Assembly (NCBI RefSeq): GCF_000702205.1
Contig: NZ_JNKW01000007.1
Coordinates: 96,945 to 160,944 of the forward strand
Reading direction: 5' to 3'
From: Lachnospira multipara LB2003
Lineage (GTDB): Bacteria > Bacillota > Clostridia > Lachnospirales > Lachnospiraceae
Length of the DNA stretch: 64,000 nt
Shown one piece after another: positions 50,753-59,179 of this stretch. A model generated the notes under the pieces. The model saw only the letters and a list, made by a program, of their open reading frames with translations. It made no database searches and was not told the DNA's origin. Both the position numbers and the translations under genes were made by a program. Each line of letters opens with the position of its first letter. Position 1 is the stretch's first letter.

Positions 50753-51679
50753 ATGGCAGCAGTAACAGCAGCAATGGTTAAGGAATTAAGAGAATCAACA
50801 GGTGCCGGCATGATGGATTGCAAGAAGGCACTTTCTAATACAGATGGTGATATGGATAAGGCTGTAGAATGGTTAAGAGAGAACGGTCTTGCTAAGGCAG
50901 CTAAGAAGGCTGGTAGAATTGCAGCAGAAGGTATTGTAAAGACTGTTATCGAAGGTAACAAGGCAGCTATCGTTGAAGTTAACTCAGAAACAGACTTCGT
51001 AGCTAAGAACGCTGATTTCCAGGCTTATGTAGCAGAAGTTGCAGCTCAGGCTCTTACAACAACAGCTACAGATATCGATGCATTTTTAGCTGAAAAGTGT
51101 GCTAAGGATCCTTCTAAGACTGTAGAAGAAGAACTTGCAAGCAAGATCGCTATTATCGGTGAAAATCTTAAGATTAGAAGATTTGCTCAGGTTGAAGCTA
51201 CAAACGGTTTCGTAGCTGATTACATCCATATGGGCGGTAAGATTGGTGTATTAGTTAACGTTGAAACAGACGTTGTTAATGATGAAATCAAAGAAATGGC
51301 AAGAAACGTAGCTATGCAGGCAGCAGCTCTTAAGCCACTTTACACAAATAGAGATGAAGTAGATCAGGAATACCTTGCTAAGGAAACAGAAATCATTACA
51401 GCAGCAGCTAAGAATGAGAAGCCAGATGCTAACGATAAGATTATCGAAGGTATGGTTAAGGGTAGAATTAACAAGGAACTTAAGGAAATCTGCTTAGTAG
51501 ATCAGGTTTACGTTAAGGCTGAAGACGGAAAGCAGTCTGTAGGTCAGTACGTAGCAGAAGTAGCTAAGGCTAATAATGCTAAGATCGCTATCAAGAGCTT
51601 TGTTCGTTTCGAAACAGGTGAAGGTATCGAGAAGAAGCAGGAAGACTTCGCAGCAGAAGTTGCAGCTCAGTTAGCATAA
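50753..51679 (+). CDS. tsf: Translation elongation factor Ts, 308 aa
   Basis: EF-Ts recycles EF-Tu by nucleotide exchange. The start MAAVTAAMVKELRESTGAGM MDCKKAL is the family signature, with the second signature EVNSETDFVAKNADF near 64-78. The N-terminal UBA-like domain (~1-55), core and coiled-coil regions are complete. TGGAGG lies upstream of the ATG. Codon bias matches rpsB. Followed by a weak and a strong terminator. Confidence 0.98.
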   Translation: MAAVTAAMVKELRESTGAGMMDCKKALSNTDGDMDKAVEWLRENGLAKAAKKAGRIAAEGIVKTVIEGNKAAIVEVNSETDFVAKNADFQAYVAEVAAQALTTTATDIDAFLAEKCAKDPSKTVEEELASKIAIIGENLKIRRFAQVEATNGFVADYIHMGGKIGVLVNVETDVVNDEIKEMARNVAMQAAALKPLYTNRDEVDQEYLAKETEIITAAAKNEKPDANDKIIEGMVKGRINKELKEICLVDQVYVKAEDGKQSVGQYVAEVAKANNAKIAIKSFVRFETGEGIEKKQEDFAAEVAAQLA

Positions 51680-51681
51680 TT

Positions 51682-51707
51682 TTACATTTAATAAATGTAA
51701 TTTTATT
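51682..51707 (+). terminator. Weak hairpin after tsf
   Basis: TTACATT (51682-51688) pairs with AATGTAA (51694-51700) and is followed by TTTTATT. A/T-only stem; likely a weak terminator backed by the next one. Confidence 0.4.
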
Positions 51708-51728
51708 AAGGAAAGTAAGCAAATACTG

Positions 51729-51758
51729 GCGTCAGTCACTTGTATGGCTGGCGCTTTT
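51729..51758 (+). terminator. Intrinsic terminator after tsf
   Basis: A 10-bp stem (51729-51738 with 51745-51754, two G-U) has a 6-nt loop and a TTTTAT tail. The next promoter overlaps its loop and right arm. Confidence 0.8.
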
Positions 51759-51768
51759 ATGCTATACT
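51740..51768 (+). promoter_or_regulatory. Bactofilin-pyrH promoter overlapping the terminator
   Basis: TTGTAT (51740-51745) in the terminator loop, a 17-nt spacer and TATACT (51763-51768). The leader contains an 11-bp hairpin at 51776-51804 before the bactofilin start. Confidence 0.6.
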
Positions 51769-51847
51769 AACTTAAAATTGTTTATAGGACTGATATAGAC
51801 AATTTGCTAAATTTAAAAGCCTTGAGAAGTGGGGAGGAAATGTATCA

Positions 51848-52573
51848 ATGGGTTTTTTTAAGGATTTCAAAGATGATATATCAGAGGATCTAAATGGTTT
51901 GACTGATGAGAATTACGAGAGAGATAATGAGGAAGTAGAAGAGATGGTAAATACATTGGATGATCCTGAGTTAGCTAAGATGGCAGAGGATTTAAAGAAG
52001 GAAGCTGAGGATACAATTACTGATAAGGTAAATAGTCAGCTTGAAGAATCTTTAGAAGAAGAAATTATTGACGAAGTCAAGGAAACACCTAAAAAGGAGA
52101 CTCCATCAGTAGATGATGGTGAAGAAATCGCAGATGAAACAGCTGTTATTACAGCTGGATTAAAGGTTTCAGGTGATTTAGAATCAATTGGTTCAATTGA
52201 TATTTTTGGTTCAGTTACAGGTAATGTGGCTTGTAGGGGTAAATTAACAGTAAGTGGCGTTCTTACTGGTAATTCTACTGCTAATGAGATTTTTGCTAAT
52301 AGCGCCAAGATTAATGGTGATATTAATGCAAAGGGTTCAGTAAAGATTGGACAGGGTACTGTTATTGTTGGTAACATTGTTGCTACATCTGCTGTTATTG
52401 CAGGTGCTGTTAAGGGTGATATTGATATTCAGGGTCCTGTTATTGTTGATTCAACAGCTATTATTGTTGGAGATATTAAATCTAAATCAGTTCAGATTAA
52501 CAATGGTGCAACTATTGATGGTAGATGTTCACAGTGCTATTCTGATATTGATACTAACGCAATTTTTGGATAA
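51848..52573 (+). CDS. Bactofilin (polymer-forming cytoskeletal protein), 241 aa
   Basis: An acidic, helical N-terminal extension of ~100 residues (many Glu and Asp) precedes the bactofilin domain (~100-220). Short beta-helix rungs are seen in ITAGLKVSGDLESIGSIDIF, GSVTGNVACRGKLTVSGVL and GDINAKGSVKIGQGTVIVGN. The C-terminus has two Cys in RCSQC. GGGGAGG lies upstream of the ATG. Bactofilins self-polymerise without nucleotide. It occupies the tsf-pyrH gap, where Bacillus has no gene, and has its own promoter, so co-expression with pyrH and frr is probable. The acidic extension is unusually long. Confidence 0.88.
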   Translation: MGFFKDFKDDISEDLNGLTDENYERDNEEVEEMVNTLDDPELAKMAEDLKKEAEDTITDKVNSQLEESLEEEIIDEVKETPKKETPSVDDGEEIADETAVITAGLKVSGDLESIGSIDIFGSVTGNVACRGKLTVSGVLTGNSTANEIFANSAKINGDINAKGSVKIGQGTVIVGNIVATSAVIAGAVKGDIDIQGPVIVDSTAIIVGDIKSKSVQINNGATIDGRCSQCYSDIDTNAIFG

Positions 52574-52596
52574 AAAGCAATTAATGGAGGCTTATT

Positions 52597-53301
52597 GTGA
52601 AGGATATTAAGAGAGTAATACTTAAACTTAGTGGTGAAGCATTGGCTGCTAAGGAAGGCGGTTATAACGATGCACTTATTGAGAATATTGCAAATCAGGT
52701 AAAGCAGGTTATCGATAAAGGAATAGATGTAGGCATTGTTATTGGCGGTGGTAATTATTGGAGAGGACGTTCTAATAATAACATCGACAGACCAAAGGCT
52801 GATCAGATTGGTATGTTAGCTACAATTATGAATTGTATTTATGTTTCAGAGATTTTTAGATCAACTGGTCTTAGCACTAATATTCTTACTCCTTTTGAAT
52901 GTGGTAGTATGACTAAGCTCTTCTCTAAGGATAGAGCTAATAAATATTTTAGTAAGGGAATGGTTGTTTTCTTTGCAGGTGGTACAGGACATCCATTTTT
53001 CTCAACAGATACTGGTATAGCACTTAGAGCTATTGAACTTGATGCTGATGCAATCTTACTTGCAAAGGCTATTGATGGCGTTTATGATAGCGATCCTAAG
53101 ATTAATCCAAATGCTAAGAAATATGACACAATTTCAATTGAAGAAGTTGTAGAGAAGAAGCTTGGTGTTATTGACCTAACAGCTTCAGTTATGTGTATGG
53201 AGAATAAGGTCCCTCTTATGATTTTTGGTCTTGAAGAGGAAGGAAGCATTGTAAATGCATTAACAGGTAAGTTCAACGGAACTATTGTTACAGCAGAATA
53301 A
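52597..53301 (+). CDS. pyrH: Uridylate kinase PyrH, 234 aa
   Basis: PyrH phosphorylates UMP to UDP. A GTG start has TGGAGG 8 nt upstream. Signatures are VILKLSGEALA (~6-16), GIVIGGGNYWRGR (~45-57), LATIMNCIYVSE and FFSTDTGIALRAIELDADAI. Length is normal. The gene follows the bactofilin with a 23-nt gap and precedes frr, as in most bacteria. Confidence 0.98.
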   Translation: MKDIKRVILKLSGEALAAKEGGYNDALIENIANQVKQVIDKGIDVGIVIGGGNYWRGRSNNNIDRPKADQIGMLATIMNCIYVSEIFRSTGLSTNILTPFECGSMTKLFSKDRANKYFSKGMVVFFAGGTGHPFFSTDTGIALRAIELDADAILLAKAIDGVYDSDPKINPNAKKYDTISIEEVVEKKLGVIDLTASVMCMENKVPLMIFGLEEEGSIVNALTGKFNGTIVTAE

Positions 53302-53323
53302 TATATTAAGAAAGGTGATAACA

Positions 53324-53875
53324 ATGAGCAATATTAAAGAGTTTGAAGATAAGATGAAAAAATCAATTGATGCTTTATATGAAGAATATTCAAGCATCAG
53401 AGCTGGTAGAGCTAATCCACACATTTTAGATAAGATTAAGGTTGACTATTATGGTACACCTTCATCATTACAGTCAGTTGCTAATATTTCAGTTCCAGAA
53501 GCTAGAATTATTCAGATTCAGCCATGGGAAGCTAGCTTAATCAAGGATATTGAGAAGGCTATTCTTATTTCTGATATTGGCATTACACCTAATAATGATG
53601 GTAAGGTTATTAGATTAGTATTCCCAGAATTAACAGAAGAAAGACGTAAGGAATTAGCTAAGGATGTTAAGAAGAAGGGTGACAATGCTAAGGTTGCTAT
53701 TCGTAACATCAGAAGAGATGCTAATGACGATGTAAAGAAGCAGAATAAGGCTGGAGAAATTTCAGATGATGAAGCTAAGAATCTTGAAGATGATATCCAG
53801 AAGCTTACAGATAAATATGTAGCTCAGATTGATAAGGCTATTGAAGATAAGTCTAAGGAAATTCTCACAGTTTAA
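53324..53875 (+). CDS. frr: Ribosome recycling factor, 183 aa
   Basis: RRF splits post-termination ribosomes together with EF-G. The ATG at 53324 has AAAGGTG 7 nt upstream; 13 upstream in-frame codons overlap the pyrH end and are excluded. Signatures: SSIRAGRANPHILDKIKVDY YGTPS (~21-45), QPWEASLIKDIEKAI and RLVFPELTEERRKELAK. The two-domain tRNA-like layout and length are standard. A strong terminator follows. Confidence 0.98.
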   Translation: MSNIKEFEDKMKKSIDALYEEYSSIRAGRANPHILDKIKVDYYGTPSSLQSVANISVPEARIIQIQPWEASLIKDIEKAILISDIGITPNNDGKVIRLVFPELTEERRKELAKDVKKKGDNAKVAIRNIRRDANDDVKKQNKAGEISDDEAKNLEDDIQKLTDKYVAQIDKAIEDKSKEILTV

Positions 53876-53901
53876 TTTTATAAAAATTTGAGATTTATAA
53901 A

Positions 53902-53942
53902 GCCCCACTTGGCGTACTTTTAGTGCCTAGTGGGGTCTTTTG
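53902..53942 (+). terminator. Intrinsic terminator after frr
   Basis: An 11-bp GC-rich stem (53903-53913 with 53925-53935, one mismatch) has an 11-nt loop and a TCTTTTGT tail. Confidence 0.9.
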
Positions 53943-53951
53943 TGTTATAAT
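53943..53951 (+). promoter_or_regulatory. Extended -10 promoter for uppS
   Basis: TGTTATAAT (TGn plus perfect TATAAT) at 53943-53951 directly follows the terminator tail, 40 nt before uppS. No convincing -35; extended -10 promoters may lack one. Confidence 0.5.
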
Positions 53952-53990
53952 AACCATGATTGATTACAATTTAGATTCGGAGAAGATTAA

Positions 53991-54725
53991 ATGGATAATT
54001 ACAATGAAAAATTAGATTTAAAAATCCCTGAGCATGTTGCTGTTATTTTAGATGGCAATGGTCGTTGGGCTAAGAAAAAGCATATGCCAAGAACTTATGG
54101 ACATATGCAGGGCAGTAAAGTTGTAGAGAAGATGCTTTATGAAGTTGATGATATAGGAGTTAAATATTTTACTGTTTATGCTTTTTCAACTGAAAACTGG
54201 AAAAGATCAGACGATGAAGTTAAGACTTTAATGGGTATTTTAAGAACATATCTAAAGGATTGTGTTAAGAAATCTATGAAGAACAATGTAAGATGTAGGG
54301 TTATTGGTAGAAAAGATGAACTTTCAGATGATATTATTGATGCTATTAATAATCTAGAAGAAGAGACAAAGAATAATACAGGACTTACATTTACAATTGC
54401 AATTAATTATGGAGGCAGAGATGAAATTACAAGAGCTGTAAGAAAGCTTTCATGTGAAGTTGCAAGGGGTAATTTAAAGCCTGAAGATATTACAGAAGAT
54501 ATGATTTCTGCTAATTTAGATACTAATTATATGCCAGATCCTGATTTACTTATTAGAACATCAGGAGAGCAGAGATTATCTAATTATTTGCCATGGCAGT
54601 TGGCTTATACAGAATTCTATTTTACAGATGTTTATTGGCCAGACTTTAACAGAGAAGAACTTTTAAAAGCAATTTATAAATATAATAAACGCGAAAGACG
54701 ATTTGGCGGTGTTAAGGAGGACTAG
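53991..54725 (+). CDS. uppS: Undecaprenyl diphosphate synthase (isoprenyl transferase), 244 aa
   Basis: UppS makes the C55 lipid carrier for wall polymers. The catalytic Asp21 lies in HVAVILDGNGRWAKK, followed by GHMQGSKVVEKM and FSTENWKRS. The C-terminal LLIRTSGEQRLSNYLPWQLA Y and RRFGG motifs are complete. The Shine-Dalgarno is weak (GGAGAAG). Followed by cdsA with a 2-nt gap. Confidence 0.97.
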   Translation: MDNYNEKLDLKIPEHVAVILDGNGRWAKKKHMPRTYGHMQGSKVVEKMLYEVDDIGVKYFTVYAFSTENWKRSDDEVKTLMGILRTYLKDCVKKSMKNNVRCRVIGRKDELSDDIIDAINNLEEETKNNTGLTFTIAINYGGRDEITRAVRKLSCEVARGNLKPEDITEDMISANLDTNYMPDPDLLIRTSGEQRLSNYLPWQLAYTEFYFTDVYWPDFNREELLKAIYKYNKRERRFGGVKED

Positions 54726-54727
54726 TT

Positions 54728-55537
54728 GTGAAAACTAGAATTATTAGTGGTATTTTTCTTGTTATTATACTTGCGTTAACTGCAGGTTTTGGAGGATGGC
54801 TTTTATTTGCAGCTTGCCTAGGAATCTCTATTATTGGTATGTTTGAATTAAATAGAGTAAAGAATTTAGAAAAGACAGGAATGGCAAATATAAGTTATAT
54901 ATTCGCCATTGTCTATTATTTATCATTATTACTTGATTCGACTAAATACAATATGATTACCCTGATTTTAGCATTTCTTGTTATGATGAGTTTTTATGTA
55001 TTTAAATTCCCTAAATATAAGGCAGAAGATGTTATGTGGACATTTTTTGCTTTTGTTTATGTTGCAATTATGATCTCTTATATTTATCTTGTAAGATCTA
55101 TGCATGATGGAATTTATTTAGTATGGTTAATATTTGTGGCTTCTTGGGGCAATGATACTTTTGCTTACTTTACAGGAGTATTCTTAGGAAAGCATAAGAT
55201 GGCTCCAATTCTTTCTCCTAAAAAGTCAGTTGAAGGTGCTATTGGCGGAGTTTTAGGAGCAGCAATTTTAGGAGCTATTTATGGTCTAATTATTTCTAGA
55301 TTTACATCAAGCCCTTCTGTATTAACAATAGCTACATTTGCAGGTGCTTCTTTTGTTGGAGCTTTTATCTCTATAATTGGAGATTTAGCAGCTTCAGCAA
55401 TTAAGAGAAATTATGATGTAAAGGATTACGGTAATTTAATACCAGGTCATGGCGGAATTTTAGATAGATTTGATAGTGTAATTTTTACAGCACCAGTTGT
55501 TTACTGGATCGTTTATTTAATACTTAATGTTTTATAA
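54728..55537 (+). CDS. cdsA: Phosphatidate cytidylyltransferase CdsA, 269 aa
   Basis: CdsA makes CDP-diacylglycerol for phospholipids. A GTG start has AAGGAGG upstream, inside the end of uppS. About eight hydrophobic segments are visible. The signature near the C-terminus is SAIKRNYDVKDYGNLIPGHG followed by GILDRFDS. Length is typical. Part of the uppS-cdsA-dxr-rseP-ispG chain. Confidence 0.97.
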   Translation: MKTRIISGIFLVIILALTAGFGGWLLFAACLGISIIGMFELNRVKNLEKTGMANISYIFAIVYYLSLLLDSTKYNMITLILAFLVMMSFYVFKFPKYKAEDVMWTFFAFVYVAIMISYIYLVRSMHDGIYLVWLIFVASWGNDTFAYFTGVFLGKHKMAPILSPKKSVEGAIGGVLGAAILGAIYGLIISRFTSSPSVLTIATFAGASFVGAFISIIGDLAASAIKRNYDVKDYGNLIPGHGGILDRFDSVIFTAPVVYWIVYLILNVL

Positions 55538-55552
55538 TTTGGAGGCAATTTT

Positions 55553-56701
55553 ATGAAAAATGTATCAATTTTGGGATCAACAGGTTCCATAGGAACACAA
55601 ACACTTGATGTTTGTAGAAGATATAAGGATGATCTTAATGTTGTTGCATTGGCATGTGGAACAAGAATAGAAATGTTAGCAGAACAGATTAAGGAATTTA
55701 ATCCTGAAATTGTTTGCGTTGGCAATAAAGATTTAGTGCCAGAATTAGAGGCATTAATTAAGGGTTATGATGTGAAAATTGTAACTGGTATGGATGGACT
55801 TATTGAAGTAGCCACAATAAAAAGTGCAGATATAGTCTTAACAGCAGTTGTTGGTATGATGGGAATTTTACCAACTATTAACGCCATTAAGGCAGGCAAA
55901 GATATAGCTCTAGCTAATAAAGAAACTTTAGTATGTGCAGGTCATATAATTATGAAATTAGCTAAGGAAAACAATGTATCAATATTACCTGTAGATAGCG
56001 AACATTCTGCTATTTTCCAGTCATTAAACGGAGAAAATAAAAAACAAGTAAGAAAGATTTTACTTACAGCTAGTGGCGGACCATTTAGAGGAAAAACAAG
56101 AGAATTTCTAGAAAACGTACAGCTTGAAGATGCTCTAAAACATCCTAATTGGTCTATGGGACGTAAAATAACTATAGATTCTTCAACAATGGTTAATAAA
56201 GGCCTTGAAGTTATAGAAGCAAAGTGGTTATTTGGGGTTGATGCTAGTGACGTACAAGTTGTTGTTCAGCCACAAAGCGTTATTCATTCAATGGTAGAAT
56301 TTGTAGATGGAGGAGTAATGGCACAGCTTGGAACACCAGATATGCGTCTCCCAATTCAGTATGCCTTATTTTATCCAGATAGAAGACCATTAAATGGAGA
56401 AGCTCTTGATTTTTATAAGTTAAGAGAAATAACATTTGAAAAACCTGACATGGATACATTTGTAGGTTTGAAGATGGCATATGAAGCTGCAAGTAAGGGC
56501 GGTAATATACCTACAGCACTTAATGCTGCTAATGAATATGCGGTTGCTAAATTTTTAGATAGAAAGATTAAATATTTAACAATATATGATATGATAAGAT
56601 TTGCAATGGATAATGTGAAATTTATAGACAATCCAAGTGTAGAAGAAATCTTAAATACAGAGCAGGAAGTATATAAGCTTTTAGAAGAAAATTTCAAATA
56701 A
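55553..56701 (+). CDS. dxr: 1-deoxy-D-xylulose 5-phosphate reductoisomerase, 382 aa
   Basis: Dxr makes MEP, the first committed step of non-mevalonate isoprenoid synthesis. The NADPH motif SILGSTGSIGTQTLDV is at ~4-19. Metal and substrate motifs are LPVDSEHSAIFQ (~145-156), TASGGPFRG and TIDSSTMVNKGLEVIEA. GGAGG precedes the ATG. ispG, from the same pathway, lies two genes on. No anomalies. Confidence 0.98.
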   Translation: MKNVSILGSTGSIGTQTLDVCRRYKDDLNVVALACGTRIEMLAEQIKEFNPEIVCVGNKDLVPELEALIKGYDVKIVTGMDGLIEVATIKSADIVLTAVVGMMGILPTINAIKAGKDIALANKETLVCAGHIIMKLAKENNVSILPVDSEHSAIFQSLNGENKKQVRKILLTASGGPFRGKTREFLENVQLEDALKHPNWSMGRKITIDSSTMVNKGLEVIEAKWLFGVDASDVQVVVQPQSVIHSMVEFVDGGVMAQLGTPDMRLPIQYALFYPDRRPLNGEALDFYKLREITFEKPDMDTFVGLKMAYEAASKGGNIPTALNAANEYAVAKFLDRKIKYLTIYDMIRFAMDNVKFIDNPSVEEILNTEQEVYKLLEENFK

Positions 56702-56729
56702 AAAGGGATAGAAACTTAGGGAGGATTTT

Positions 56730-58106
56730 ATGATTTTAAATGTCATTTTGGCAATTTTAGTATTAAGCTTAATTATTATTATTCATGAATTTGGCCATTT
56801 TATTATAGCTAAGGCAAATGGAGTACATGTACTTGAATTTGCTGTTGGTATGGGTCCTAAGATTTTATCTTTTAATATTGGTGAGACTAAATATAGTTTT
56901 AGTCTCCTTCTTTTTGGCGGTTACTGCATGATGCTTGGAGATGAATATGTTGATATGCTTGTTTCTGATTCAATTGATGCTGACAGTGATGATGATGATT
57001 ATGAAGATAAAAAGGAAGCACTTAAGGCAGAATTTACTAAAAAATATGATGAATCAAGATCTTATGATAACAAGCAGGTTTGGGCAAGAATAGCTATCAC
57101 TCTTGCAGGTCCTGTTTTTAATTTCTTCCTTGCCTTTGTATGTGCAGTAATAATAATTGGTAATATAGGCTTTGATCCTGCAGTAATTGATAATGTAGCA
57201 GATAATTCTGTTGCAAGTGCTGCAGGTTTAGTTGCTGGAGACAAAATAGTTAAGATTGATAATAAAAATATTCATTTTGCTAGGGAATATAGCTTTTTTG
57301 AAAGTTATCATGGGGATAAAAGCTATGTACTTACTTATAAAAGAGATGGCAAAGAATATAAGACAACAATTAATCCAGAATATGTTGAAAATAGTAAATA
57401 TGTCCTAGGTATTGTAATTACACAAAATTGTGGCGTTAATGATGTATCTAAGGATTCTGCTGCAAGTGCTGCAGGTTTTTTAAAAGGGGATGTAATTGAA
57501 AAAGTAAATGATAAAAATGTTACATCTAATACGGAAATCACTGATTTAATAACGGCATCACAAGGTCAGGAAATGACTTTTGTAGTTATTAGAGATGGCA
57601 AAGAAATTACATTAACTGCCACACCAAATTTAGTTACAAGTAAGGGTTATACAACAGGAATAAGTGTATATGGTCAAAGAGTAAAGGTAAGCCCATTAGC
57701 TTCAATTAAGTATTCCTTTATGGAAGTGGGATATGATATTGGAACAGTTCTTGATAGTTTAGGTATGCTTTTTACTGGAAAATTATCAGTAAATAATTTA
57801 TCAGGACCTGTAGGAACAGTAAGCGCAATGAGTGAAATTGTTGAGGAAAGCAAAGCAGATGGAGCTTTTTATGTATTTTTAAATCTAGTAAATTTATGTG
57901 GCCTTATTTCTGCAAACCTAGGAGTTATGAATTTACTTCCTATTCCTGGACTTGATGGTGGTAAATTAATTCTTTTATTAATTGAAGCCGTTAGAGGTAA
58001 GCCAATAGATAAGAAATATACAGGGGTTGTAACAATTATTGGAGTTGTCTTCCTTGTGGCTTTAATGGCTTATGTATTATTCCATGATATTTATTCACTA
58101 TTCTAG
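56730..58106 (+). CDS. rseP: Site-2 intramembrane metalloprotease RseP (RasP), 458 aa
   Basis: RseP cleaves membrane-bound regulators within the bilayer. The zinc motif is HEFGH (His19, Glu20, His23) in the first transmembrane helix, and the third ligand Asp lies in PIPGLDGGKL near the C-terminus. Two PDZ domains are present (~150-225 and ~235-310), with similar openings SVASAAGLVAGDKI and SAASAAGFLKGDVI. Between TM1 and the AGPVFNF helix there is a long acidic insertion (~78-100) containing DADSDDDDYED. GGGAGG precedes the start. Confidence 0.96.
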   Translation: MILNVILAILVLSLIIIIHEFGHFIIAKANGVHVLEFAVGMGPKILSFNIGETKYSFSLLLFGGYCMMLGDEYVDMLVSDSIDADSDDDDYEDKKEALKAEFTKKYDESRSYDNKQVWARIAITLAGPVFNFFLAFVCAVIIIGNIGFDPAVIDNVADNSVASAAGLVAGDKIVKIDNKNIHFAREYSFFESYHGDKSYVLTYKRDGKEYKTTINPEYVENSKYVLGIVITQNCGVNDVSKDSAASAAGFLKGDVIEKVNDKNVTSNTEITDLITASQGQEMTFVVIRDGKEITLTATPNLVTSKGYTTGISVYGQRVKVSPLASIKYSFMEVGYDIGTVLDSLGMLFTGKLSVNNLSGPVGTVSAMSEIVEESKADGAFYVFLNLVNLCGLISANLGVMNLLPIPGLDGGKLILLLIEAVRGKPIDKKYTGVVTIIGVVFLVALMAYVLFHDIYSLF

Positions 58107-58122
58107 TAGATTGGAGAAAGTT

Positions 58123-59178
58123 ATGTATAGAGACGAAACTAAGGAAATAAGAATTGGTAATAAGGTTATTGGTGGAGGTAATAAGATTTTAATCCAGTCA
58201 ATGACTAATACACATACAGAGGATGTGGCTGCAACAGTAGCACAGATAAAGGAACTTGAAAAAGCGGGATGTGACATTATAAGATGTACAGTTCCAACAC
58301 ATGAAGCTGCTCTAGCCTTTAAAGAAATAAAAAAGCAAATTAATATTCCATTAGTAGCTGATATTCATTTTGATTATAGATTAGCTATTGAGGCAATTGA
58401 AAATGGAGCAGACAAAATTAGAATTAATCCTGGAAATATAGGCTCTACAGATAGAATTAAAGCAGTTGTAGATGCTTGTAAGGAAAGAAATATTCCAATT
58501 AGAGTTGGTGTAAATTCAGGCTCCCTAGAAAAGCAATTTATAGAAAAATATAATGGTGTTACAGCTGAGGGTATTGTTGAGTCAGCACTTGATAAGGTAA
58601 AGATAATTGAAGATTTAGGCTATGATAATTTAGTAGTAAGTATTAAGTCTTCGGATGTTTTAATGAGCGTTAAGACTCATGAATTAATATCTAAGCAGTG
58701 TAAATATCCATTACATGTAGGTATTACAGAAGCAGGTACAGCCTTTTCTGGAACAATAAAGTCATCAATTGGTTTAGGTCTTATTCTTAATCAGGGAATT
58801 GGTGATACAATAAGAGTTTCATTAACAGATAATCCTGTAAAGGAAGTATTAACAGCAAAGCAAATTTTAAGAACATTAGGCCTTAGAAAAGGTGGAATAG
58901 AAGTTGTTTCATGTCCTACATGTGGCAGAACACAGATAGATTTAATTGGCCTTGCAACAAAGGTTGAGGATTTAGTAAAGGATTATGACCTAGATTTAAA
59001 ATTAGCTGTAATGGGATGTGTTGTAAATGGTCCTGGAGAAGCTAAGGAAGCAGATTTGGGAATTGCTGGCGGTAAAGGCGTTGGCGTATTAATTAAACAC
59101 GGAGAAATTGTAAAAAAAGTTCCTGAAGATCAGTTATTTAACTGCTTAAAGGAAGAATTAGATAATTGGGAGAATTAA
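58123..59178 (+). CDS. ispG: 4-hydroxy-3-methylbut-2-enyl-diphosphate synthase IspG, 351 aa
   Basis: IspG catalyses a late reductive step of the MEP pathway with a [4Fe-4S] cluster. The ATG at 58123 has GGAGAAAG upstream; earlier in-frame codons overlap rseP. Cluster ligands are Cys264 and Cys267 in SCPTCGRTQ, and Cys299 in VMGCVVNGPGEA with Glu306. The TIM-barrel opening VIGGGNKILIQSMTNTHTED is typical. Ends 1 nt before the polC start. Confidence 0.98.
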   Translation: MYRDETKEIRIGNKVIGGGNKILIQSMTNTHTEDVAATVAQIKELEKAGCDIIRCTVPTHEAALAFKEIKKQINIPLVADIHFDYRLAIEAIENGADKIRINPGNIGSTDRIKAVVDACKERNIPIRVGVNSGSLEKQFIEKYNGVTAEGIVESALDKVKIIEDLGYDNLVVSIKSSDVLMSVKTHELISKQCKYPLHVGITEAGTAFSGTIKSSIGLGLILNQGIGDTIRVSLTDNPVKEVLTAKQILRTLGLRKGGIEVVSCPTCGRTQIDLIGLATKVEDLVKDYDLDLKLAVMGCVVNGPGEAKEADLGIAGGKGVGVLIKHGEIVKKVPEDQLFNCLKEELDNWEN

Positions 59179-59179
59179 G

